Source of the DNA: Methanoculleus frigidifontis
GTDB lineage: Archaea > Halobacteriota > Methanomicrobia > Methanomicrobiales > Methanoculleaceae
DNA: 64,000 nucleotides
NCBI RefSeq assembly: GCF_030464345.1
Contig: NZ_VCYH01000001.1
Location: 1-64,000 of the forward strand
Reading direction: 5' to 3'
Part shown: positions 8,718 through 18,890 of the stretch, piece by piece
Layout of the letters: every line of letters begins with the position of its first letter
Numbering within the stretch: the first letter of the stretch is position 1
The notes under the pieces: model-generated
Databases searched by the model: none
What the model was told of the DNA's origin: nothing
Seen by the model: the letters and a program-made list of their open reading frames with translations, nothing else
Position numbers and translations under genes: made by a program

Positions 8718-10976
8718 TCACGCCAGTTCGTTTCTGCGGAGGAACTCCCGGATCTTCCTGCTCTCGACCCATCCGGCGTCAAGTTCCCTGATGAGTGCGT
8801 TGATCCGCCGGACCTGCTCGCGTAACTTCTCTGCCGTCTCCTGATCCTCCATCAGATCCGCCCGTGCCAGGATCACCTGCAGGGGGTGGCGGACGTGATC
8901 GCCGAGGATGGCAAACTGCTCCATGTTCTGCTCGATGCGGTGGATCGCCGAAACCCGCTCGGTGATGTCCTGAACCAGCACCACGTAGCTGTGTGGAATT
9001 CTCCCATCCCCGGAGATCATTCTGGTGATCAGGACATCGAAGTGGCGCGTGCCTGACCTTGACGTCCGGTAGAGGTTATGCTCCCTGATTCTGTCGAAGT
9101 CGAACTCTGCGATGTAGTGCACCGTCTCGCCCTGCTTCAGTCTGTGGCGTTCCGCCTCCGGGAGGTTCGGGTCGGAAAAAAGGTTGAACCGCTCAAGTTC
9201 CTGCTTATCGAGAACACCGAAGATGCGAAGCCCCGCCGGGTTGATGTCGACAAAGTGGCCTTCGGCGTTGTAGGATCCGATGGCTATCGGAGACTCTTCA
9301 AAGATGCTCCGGAACCGCTTTTCACTCTCCTGCAACGCCTCTTCTGCCTTTCTTCGGTCGGTGACATCATGGATGATCGAGTGCAGGAGTCTGCGGCCGT
9401 GGATGACCACAACCCCGGAGTAGACGTCTACATCCCTCAATTCGCCGTCTGCGAGCCGGTGCCGGAGCACAAAGTGGCGTTTCTGGCCGGTACGAGCCTT
9501 CTGCACCTCTGCGAAGGTCTCTTCAGGCGTGAGCGTGTTGATCTCGGTGATCTTCATAGCTGTCAGGACGCCGTGGGGGTATCCGTAGTACCCGCTCGCA
9601 GCCGGGTTTGCATCCACGATATCGCCGGTCTCCGGATCGATGATCAACATCGCCGCATGGCTCGTAGTGAAGATCGTCCGGTAGCGCTCCTCGCTCTCCG
9701 CCAGTCTCTGTTCGGCGTGAACCCGTTGGGTTATGTCGGTGATATATCCCTCTATGGCGGCGATCTCCCCGTCTGCACCGATGATCCCACGCCCCTGTTC
9801 CCAGACCCATTTTTCGTCGCCGGCCCGGGTGGTCAGGCGGTAGATCGTCTGGAAGGGTTTCTGTTCTGCGAGGGCTGCCTGCACCTCCTGCCAGACCTTG
9901 TCGCGGTCGTCCGGGTGGATCAGGTCGGCGTATGCGACTCGCCGGTTTTCAACAAGATCTTCGGGTGCGTAGCCGGTGATCGCGACAACGGCATCGCTCA
10001 AAAACTCCATCGTCCAGCTGCGATCGTTTCTGCAGCGGTAGGCCATCCCGAGGAGGTTTGAAAGCAGGGTGGAGAGCCGCTGCTCGCTTCTCCTCAGCGC
10101 TTCGACTGCCTGCTGCCGGTCGGTGACGTCATGCAGGTGCTCGATGATGAAAGCGATCTTGCCCTGTTCATCGGTTACCGGGCTGCTCCGGCATTCAAGG
10201 TGCATTCCGAGTTCGGGGACGTACTTCTCGACCGTCGCCGGTCTTTTGCTCCTGATGGCGATCTCCGTTGCACAGGCGGTGCAGGGTGTGGTTCGGCCGA
10301 TGAGTTCGTAGCACTTTTTTCCCCGCACTTCGTCCGGGTTTTTGCCGAGCATCTCGTACCCGATTCGGTTATAGCGTATGATAGTGCGGTCGGGGAGCTG
10401 GACGCCGACAATATCCCCGAGTGCGTTAAAGATGCCCTCAAGGAGGGTGTTTGCTTCTTCCAGGCGGCGCCGGTCTTCTTCCCTGTGGGTGACGTCCTGC
10501 CAGACAACGATGGCGCCGGATCGGCCCTGCCGCCCGGCGATCGGCACGGCAGACGCGATGACGAACAGCGTTCTCCCCTCCCGGTCTGTTGCCGCCAGCC
10601 GGATACCCTTGACGATCTCTCCTCCGAGTGCCCGTGATTCAGGCAGTTCATCTGCTTCAACCGGCCGGCCGTCTGCACGCCGCAGAGCAAACTTTTCTGC
10701 AACCTCCTGAGCGGTTAGCCCGGTCAGAGATTTCCTTGCGAGGCCGTCGATGACCGCAGGGCTTGTTTCGAGTACCCGGCCGTCGGCACCGTAGACGATC
10801 ACCCATTCTCCGGTAGCCGCGAAGGCAGCGTTGAACCTCGCCGCTTCGTCTGCAAGGTCGCGGTTCTGCCCTGCCAGTGCATCAATCCCGGCGGCGATCT
10901 CATCCAGTAACCGGGGGTCGTGCCGCCTCTTCGCCTCTTCCAGAAGCCCTTTCAGGTGATCGCCTGATGCATGCAT
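8718..10976 (-). CDS. Multi-PAS sensor protein lacking a kinase ATPase domain
   Basis: The 752-residue protein contains about five PAS/PAC modules in series; one has CRxxxPCTACAT-like cysteines (residues near ELIGRTTPCTACATEIA) seen in some sensory PAS domains. Its last 75 residues carry an H-box-like helix (ILGDHVRHPLQVILARADLM) and a second helix, and then the protein stops without N- or G-boxes. It thus has a dimerisation/phospho-acceptor-like segment but no HATPase domain. It may accept phosphate from another kinase or act as a non-kinase sensor. The ATG at 10976 is preferred; a GTG at 10988 is in frame. No clear ribosome binding site is seen. Confidence 0.75.
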   Translation of the reverse strand: MHASGDHLKGLLEEAKRRHDPRLLDEIAAGIDALAGQNRDLADEAARFNAAFAATGEWVIVYGADGRVLETSPAVIDGLARKSLTGLTAQEVAEKFALRRADGRPVEADELPESRALGGEIVKGIRLAATDREGRTLFVIASAVPIAGRQGRSGAIVVWQDVTHREEDRRRLEEANTLLEGIFNALGDIVGVQLPDRTIIRYNRIGYEMLGKNPDEVRGKKCYELIGRTTPCTACATEIAIRSKRPATVEKYVPELGMHLECRSSPVTDEQGKIAFIIEHLHDVTDRQQAVEALRRSEQRLSTLLSNLLGMAYRCRNDRSWTMEFLSDAVVAITGYAPEDLVENRRVAYADLIHPDDRDKVWQEVQAALAEQKPFQTIYRLTTRAGDEKWVWEQGRGIIGADGEIAAIEGYITDITQRVHAEQRLAESEERYRTIFTTSHAAMLIIDPETGDIVDANPAASGYYGYPHGVLTAMKITEINTLTPEETFAEVQKARTGQKRHFVLRHRLADGELRDVDVYSGVVVIHGRRLLHSIIHDVTDRRKAEEALQESEKRFRSIFEESPIAIGSYNAEGHFVDINPAGLRIFGVLDKQELERFNLFSDPNLPEAERHRLKQGETVHYIAEFDFDRIREHNLYRTSRSGTRHFDVLITRMISGDGRIPHSYVVLVQDITERVSAIHRIEQNMEQFAILGDHVRHPLQVILARADLMEDQETAEKLREQVRRINALIRELDAGWVESRKIREFLRRNELA

Positions 10977-11196
10977 GCAATGATACACGTATCTTCAATC
11001 CGCCTATTTACCCCTTTCCTTCATCTCCTATCGCGGCAATGGCGGACGGAAAAAAGAGGGATCCGAAAACCCCGGCTATGATCCGGCGCCTCCGTCGGGA
11101 TGGCAGGGTGCTTGAGCGCGATCGTGCCGTTCCATCCATCGCCTGGTGTTTCTTTGCCTCGCTTCTGCGAGGGACTCTTGAGCGCCGGGACGGGTG

Positions 11197-11814
11197 TCAC
11201 GGCAGGAGCGTCGAGAGGTAGTATCCCCCGAATGTCATCAGAAAGATCCCGCAGACCGCGAGCGTCAGGCGGTATCCGTGCTGCCCGAGGAAGAACCGGC
11301 CGCGGTGGATGCTTGCCGAGACGAGGGTGAGCCATCCGAGATCTGCCGTCCAGTGGCCGAACAGGAACGCAGCGGCAACCGGCCAACCGCCGCCGAGTGC
11401 CCCGATCAGGAGCGCGCTCCCGATCGAGAACCACCAGATCCAGAAGTAGGGATTCGAGACCGATGTCATTACGCCGGCGATGAAGGGGTGCGCTGCGGCG
11501 TCATGTCCTGACCCCTCCGGGATCGATGCCGAGCGGCTCTCCCGCACCGTCAGCAGCCCGAAGACCACAAGAGCCGTCCCGCCGACTCCGGCGATGAGAC
11601 TGGTATAGGTGCCGATCACCGCGGCAAGCCCTGCGCAGATGAGCACCACCATCCCGGCCTCGACGACGATGTGGCCCAGGGTCACCCGCGGCCCTGCACT
11701 CCACCCACCCCGGAGAGCCGCGTTGATCGTGGCGATGAGCGTCGGTCCCGGTGCAAGCGCCCCGGTCAGGCCGATGAGAAACCCGAGGACGAACGCCCCC
11801 GGAATGTCATACAT
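11197..11814 (-). CDS. LysE-family amino-acid/metabolite exporter
   Basis: The 205-residue protein has about six hydrophobic segments and the typical N-terminal LysE signature GALAPGPTLIATINAALRGG. LysE-family proteins export amino acids or related metabolites across the cytoplasmic membrane; the substrate here cannot be told. The start at 11814 (MYDIPGAFVLGFL) has GGAGG six bases upstream, whereas the longer open frame to 12006 overlaps the end of the upstream pyruvate phosphate dikinase gene and lacks family resemblance. It may be cotranscribed with that gene (gap about 170 bases). Confidence 0.8.
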   Translation of the reverse strand: MYDIPGAFVLGFLIGLTGALAPGPTLIATINAALRGGWSAGPRVTLGHIVVEAGMVVLICAGLAAVIGTYTSLIAGVGGTALVVFGLLTVRESRSASIPEGSGHDAAAHPFIAGVMTSVSNPYFWIWWFSIGSALLIGALGGGWPVAAAFLFGHWTADLGWLTLVSASIHRGRFFLGQHGYRLTLAVCGIFLMTFGGYYLSTLLP

Positions 11815-11987
11815 GCTGCCTCCGCCCGGAGCCTGCCCGGGATGCGTGTTCTCTGCCGATGCCGGATCATGCTCGTTCCCTGTAGTACTGATCCGCTGCA
11901 GGATAATGATTTGCCGGCCGGTGGATGGACCGGAGAAGCGGTCACGGGGAGAGGCGTGTCGGAGCCGGCAAAAAAAGATGTGGTGAT

Positions 11988-14792
<2,805 letters not shown>

Positions 14793-15442
14793 GTTTCCCT
14801 TGTGCAGTGGTTATTGCAGTGATTCGGTGACGTCTCTGTATGCTGTTCTTCTCGACCAGTGAAGTTCCACATAACCGTTTATAATCGCCCCCAAATATAC
14901 TTTTGCTAATATATATTTCGTTAAATATTTGATTTTCGGCGATATTTGTCCGTCTCAGTCCGGATAATTTCATTTTTCCCTCCGATGGAATAGGATACGA
15001 ACCGGATCTGGTATACCGTATTGAGAGCGTTCCCGGATCGCATCCGGACTTTTTCTGGGTGCCATCCTCCCGGGCGCCGGCCCTGGGTGCGCAGAGCCCG
15101 GGCCTTGAACGAGCCGGAAATCTGCTTTTTCCCGGGCAAAAACCGGATCGTGAGTGCCCGGACGCACCCGGGATCCCCTCGTGTCAGGCCGCGCATGGTC
15201 AGGCGGAGAGCCCGCCAGCGGATCCCTTCTGCTGCATGGCATCTTCCCAAGACGCAATGCGCATGGAAACGCAATCCGGGCATGAAAATTGTTTCTGGCG
15301 GCGGATGGCCGATGCAGTGATAATGCCCGGTGCAGCGGCGTCGGCAGGACCCTGCCTCCGGCGCCGTCGTGATGTTGTCTCGTTCGCAACAAACTCTTTA
15401 TGGGTGTCAGGAGTGAACTATACAGGCAAGCGGAGGGAGAGC
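14793..15442. promoter_or_regulatory. Divergent intergenic region between ppdK and the RND transporter
   Basis: This 650-base gap has an AT-rich block (14880-14945) with TATA-like sequences for ppdK on the minus strand, and CTCTTTATGGG at 15394-15404 for the plus-strand transporter, about 40 bases before its start. The GC-rich middle is open in several frames (an open frame runs in from 15059), but it has no recognisable protein and I do not call a gene. Confidence 0.4.
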
Positions 15443-17689
15443 GTGAAGACACCATTTCATCTGATAGCGGATATCATCAACCGGCGGCCCGCGGTGGTCG
15501 CCGCAGTGTTCATGCTTGTCTTTATCATCGCGCTGTACGGCATGGGCCTCACGACGATGCAGACGGGAAGCGACACGTACCTCGATAAGGACACCCCACG
15601 TGGGGCTCTGCTCGACACCTATATGGATACGTTCAAATCCGATGCGGTGATGTTGCTCATCGAGTCGGATACCGTTCTTGAGCCCGAGACACTCGCGTAC
15701 CTCGACCGCCTCCAGCAGGACATGCTGCGCGTCCGGCATGTCACCGGGACGTCCAGTATCGTTGATATGGTCAAACAGGCCAATGGAGGTGAACTTCCGC
15801 GATCCCAGGCCGAGATCATCAGCGCAAAAGAGCGGGTTCCGGCCGATCTTCTCGAGCGGTACGCACCGTCGAACCTGATGACGGTCGGCATCGTCACGCT
15901 TGAGCCGGGCCTGACCGAGGAGGTCAAGACGCAGGTGCTCGATGAGATGGAATCCCGGATCGTGCTCTCCGATATGCCCCCCGGTGTCCAGGTGACGGTC
16001 TCCGGCGACGCTGCATTCAACAAGCAGATGAGCGAAGAGATGGGCACCGGCATGGGCGTCCTCATCGGTGCGGCTATGCTGCTCATGGTCCTCGCCGTTG
16101 CTCTCCTCTTCGGCCACGTCCGCTACCGGTTCCTGCCGGTCTTCGTGGTTGCATCCGGGTTGATCCTGACGTTCGGGATCATGGGGCTCGCGGGTATTCC
16201 CATCAGTATGGTGGTCATCGGCGCCTTCCCGGTGCTCATCGGCATCGGCATCGATTACGCCATCCAGTTCCAGTCGCGCTTCGATGAGGAGATGCAGACA
16301 TCGACCCTTCCGGAGGCGGTTGTGGCCACCGTGGTCAATTCAGGTCCCGCCATCCTCTACGCCATGATCGCAACGTCGCTCGGCTTCATCGCCATGTGGA
16401 TCGCGCCGGTGCCGATGGTTGCCGACTTTGGTCTGATCTGCGTTATCGGTGTGGCCTGCTGTTACCTTGCGGCGCTCGTCATTGTGCCCACGTTCGGCAC
16501 GCTGGTCAAATACCGGCCGAAGGAAAGCACTTCAGCCGTTACGGGCGCGGGCATGGAGGCATACGACCGTCTCCTTGGGAATCTTGCCGGAAGAATCGCA
16601 AAAAACCCCATCCCGCTCATTGTCATCTTCGGGCTGGTTGCTGTTGCAGGCGTTCAGCTCGACAGCCGGATTCCCATCAACGCCGACGAAGAGACCTTTG
16701 TCCCGTCGGATATGCCCGCGGTGGTCGATCTGCATAAAGTCTCGCGGGTAATGGGCTCGACCGAGAGTATGCCGATATTCGTCCGCGGCTACGGGGTGAC
16801 GAAGCTCGATACCCTCGAGTGGATGAAAGACTTCCAGGACTACGAGATAACGCACAACGATAAGATCACCTCCGCCACCAGCATCGTCACCTACGTCCTG
16901 CAGTACAACAACGGCACGATGCCCGCGACCGACCAGGAGGCTGCGGCGGTGCTGGAGCGTATCCCTGAGGAGACCCGCGACCAGTACCTCAGCGGCAACA
17001 CCGAGGCCGTCATAGAGTTCGGGCTTGTATCGATGGAGAATGAGGTCGCCCTCTCGCTGGTGGAGCGGGTGAACAGCGATCTGTTATGGATGAGCCCGCC
17101 GCCCGGCATCACCGCAGTGCCGACCGGCATGCTGGAGATGTTCACCAACCTGATGAACGATATCGCGGAGAGCAAGATTACGATGACCGTCCTTGGGTTC
17201 GGGCTGATCCTGCTCTTCCTGATCGTCGTCTACCGAAAAATTACTGCCATCTCTCCGATCATCCCCATCATCTTCATCGTCGGCTGGAACGGTGCGATCA
17301 TGTATCTCCTCGGGATCGACTACTCGCCGATGACGGCCACGCTCGGTTCGATGACGATCGGTGTCGCGTCCGAGTACACCATCCTGATCATGGAGCGCTA
17401 CCAGGAGGAGCGTGGGCGGGGCAGGGAGAAGATCGATGCCATCAGGCAGGCGGTTCAGAAGATCGGAACGGCCATCACTGTCTCCGGTATGACGACGGTC
17501 TTCGGGTTCTCCGCACTCCTGCTCTCGTCATTCAATATCATCAAGAACTTCGGTGTCGTAACAGTGATCACGGTCGGTTTCTCACTGATGGGAGCAATCC
17601 TTGTCATGCCGGCCGTCCTCTCTCTGATGGGCAGGTTCTCGCAGGGCACATCTGCATCGGCGGCACACGAGGAGCCCGGACCCCTGTAA
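15443..17689 (+). CDS. RND superfamily (MMPL/HAE3-type) transporter
   Basis: The 748-residue protein has the duplicated RND layout: an N-terminal helix (VVAAVFMLVFIIALYGMGL), a large extracytoplasmic loop, five helices, and then a second copy of the same arrangement after residue ~370. Features include GIGIDYAIQFQSRFDEEM in the first half and SMTIGVASEYTILIMERY in the second, at the family's conserved helix 4 positions. HAE3-type archaeal members are thought to move lipids or hydrophobic compounds by proton motive force; the substrate here is unknown. The GTG at 15443 is chosen because a perfect GGAGG lies six bases upstream and the first helix follows; the open frame to 15059 is GC-rich and featureless. 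A T-rich stretch follows the stop. Confidence 0.85.
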   Translation: MKTPFHLIADIINRRPAVVAAVFMLVFIIALYGMGLTTMQTGSDTYLDKDTPRGALLDTYMDTFKSDAVMLLIESDTVLEPETLAYLDRLQQDMLRVRHVTGTSSIVDMVKQANGGELPRSQAEIISAKERVPADLLERYAPSNLMTVGIVTLEPGLTEEVKTQVLDEMESRIVLSDMPPGVQVTVSGDAAFNKQMSEEMGTGMGVLIGAAMLLMVLAVALLFGHVRYRFLPVFVVASGLILTFGIMGLAGIPISMVVIGAFPVLIGIGIDYAIQFQSRFDEEMQTSTLPEAVVATVVNSGPAILYAMIATSLGFIAMWIAPVPMVADFGLICVIGVACCYLAALVIVPTFGTLVKYRPKESTSAVTGAGMEAYDRLLGNLAGRIAKNPIPLIVIFGLVAVAGVQLDSRIPINADEETFVPSDMPAVVDLHKVSRVMGSTESMPIFVRGYGVTKLDTLEWMKDFQDYEITHNDKITSATSIVTYVLQYNNGTMPATDQEAAAVLERIPEETRDQYLSGNTEAVIEFGLVSMENEVALSLVERVNSDLLWMSPPPGITAVPTGMLEMFTNLMNDIAESKITMTVLGFGLILLFLIVVYRKITAISPIIPIIFIVGWNGAIMYLLGIDYSPMTATLGSMTIGVASEYTILIMERYQEERGRGREKIDAIRQAVQKIGTAITVSGMTTVFGFSALLLSSFNIIKNFGVVTVITVGFSLMGAILVMPAVLSLMGRFSQGTSASAAHEEPGPL

Positions 17690-17690
17690 C

Positions 17691-17706
17691 ACATTTTTTG
17701 TTTTCA
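17691..17706 (+). terminator. Poly-T terminator candidate after the RND transporter
   Basis: Directly after the TAA stop the sequence reads ACACATTTTTTGTTTTC. Such T-runs end transcription in archaea without needing a hairpin. Confidence 0.5.
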
Positions 17707-17776
17707 TCCCAAGTTTGCCATTTGGTTTCTCGAGGTGCTTCATGCCCCTAAAATGTCCAGGATGGTCAGAATAGGA

Positions 17777-17903
17777 GGTAGTCCCCCAGGAAACACCTGA
17801 TACCCTCGTGTCGGTGATTGCTCTTTTGCGGCTCTGCGACATTCGAACATTGCGGACCGTAGCGGCAATCGCGTCGGGGGAGGGGTATCAGGGGAGGAGG
17901 CCG
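17777..17903 (+). repeat. Interspersed intergenic repeat, copy A
   Basis: This segment starts GGTAGTCCCCCAGGAAACAC, continues CTGATACCCTCGTG and ends with GCAATCGCGTCGGGGGAGGG. A second copy at 43929-44050 shares the start block and the same GCAATCGCG-plus-GGGGAgGGG end at nearly the same distance (127 versus 122 bases), with a divergent middle. A third, weaker copy is at 25903-26045. All three lie between genes and on the plus strand. Confidence 0.55.
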
Positions 17904-18048
17904 GCCCCCTCGCCTGGCCCCACTCCCACGAAGACACCTGCATCGGTCCGCTTTATCCCGGAGGAGTGACCACAAAGGGAACGAGCAGGAGCCCACAGTC
18001 GGTCGGACTCTTTGAAATGCCTTTTCAAGAGTATTCCGGGGCACTCCC

Positions 18049-18197
18049 GAATAGAATTTGGCAGTTGAGTTACATTTGCGAGTGAAATGCACACTTTATT
18101 ATCAGAATGCGAAGTCTGCCTGAAATGCAAGGTCCAAAATGAGGAAGTTTCGGGAGATATTTTTCCAAATACCTGGAACTGTCAAATTCTATTCCGG
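18049..18197. repeat. Inverted repeat pair around about 110 bases
   Basis: CGAATAGAATTTGGCAGTT at 18049-18067 recurs in reverse complement at about 18178-18196 with one mismatch (AACTGTCAAATTCTATTCCG). The enclosed DNA has no gene. The arrangement could be a short non-autonomous element or the remains of one. The rest of the 17.7-18.25 kb gap has no gene I can support. Confidence 0.45.
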
Positions 18198-18253
18198 CAC
18201 AATCTGAGAAATTTGAGTAAACTGGCAAACGTAGGTTTCATTTCCCCGGTTCG

Positions 18254-18883
18254 CTATGGACGTCTCAGCCGGAAGATGATCGCCAGCAGGACTGCGCCGC
18301 AGAGACCGATGAGCGCCGTCCATGATTTCTGCGGCGACTTCGTGAGGGCGGAGGGTGAATCGCCGGCTGCATCGATCGTTGTGTTTTCGAAGAGTGCGTA
18401 CATGCCTGACTGGGTCACTGCCGCTTCAACGCTTCTGTTCGATGCATCAACGCGTACCGGGATCTTCACCCAGCCCGATGTGGTGTTGTACTTCCTGACG
18501 GAGAGGTTGTCACCCCCTTCTGCCTTCCAGTCGCCCGCACTGATGATGATCTTCAGGGTTGCCGGCGGATGGAATGTCAGATCTTTGGGCAGAATTCGGT
18601 ATCCGTACCCCGTGAACGTACCGGCGGTCGACCCGGCGGTCGCGAGAACCTCCGGCTGGCCGACCGGCTCAAGCCGGATCGCCTCACCCGATATGGTTTC
18701 ATCGTCCGTTGTCAGGACACCGGCAGCCGGTACGGAGACTGTTGCAGTGTCGTCATCGGCGCGGACGAGTATCATCTCCCCGGATGCATCGGCCGTGGCC
18801 GTAGCCTGGGCAACCATGATGATGCCAAGGAGAATGCATGCCGACAGGAATGTGCACTTCCGGATACTTCGTATAATTCTCAT
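18254..18883 (-). CDS. Secreted, membrane-anchored surface protein
   Basis: The 209-residue product has an N-terminal signal peptide (RKCTFLSACILLGIIMVAQATA), an extracytoplasmic beta-rich region with several N-glycosylation sequons, and a C-terminal membrane helix (WTALIGLCGAVLLAIIFRL) followed by RRP. The middle segment (ILPKDLTFHPPATLKIIIS, then VRKYNTTSGWVKIPV) resembles repeats found in archaeal surface proteins. I chose ATG 18883, seven bases after the stop of the large FAS1 gene, rather than an ATG inside that gene. It is thus the second gene of the same operon, and might anchor or partner the FAS1 protein. Function is otherwise unknown. Confidence 0.7.
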   Translation of the reverse strand: MRIIRSIRKCTFLSACILLGIIMVAQATATADASGEMILVRADDDTATVSVPAAGVLTTDDETISGEAIRLEPVGQPEVLATAGSTAGTFTGYGYRILPKDLTFHPPATLKIIISAGDWKAEGGDNLSVRKYNTTSGWVKIPVRVDASNRSVEAAVTQSGMYALFENTTIDAAGDSPSALTKSPQKSWTALIGLCGAVLLAIIFRLRRP

Positions 18884-18890
18884 AAAAAAG

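Noticed and set aside
9078-10061. 327-codon plus-strand frame opposite the multi-PAS gene
   Set aside because: Antisense shadow with no domain; the minus-strand PAS protein explains the region.
10980-10997. GATACACGTATC palindrome before the multi-PAS gene, sharing ATACGTGTA with the 21-bp promoter element at 61.5 and 62.4 kb
   Set aside because: Only nine bases match, it overlaps the alternative GTG start, and the flanks differ; likely coincidence.
11040-11200. Possible reverse-strand fourth copy of the interspersed repeat (AGAAACACC)
   Set aside because: Only the short core matches; the conserved ends are not present.
15059-15442. 128-codon N-terminal extension of the RND transporter
   Set aside because: Pro/Ala/Gly-rich without homology; a perfect ribosome binding site sits before the GTG at 15443.
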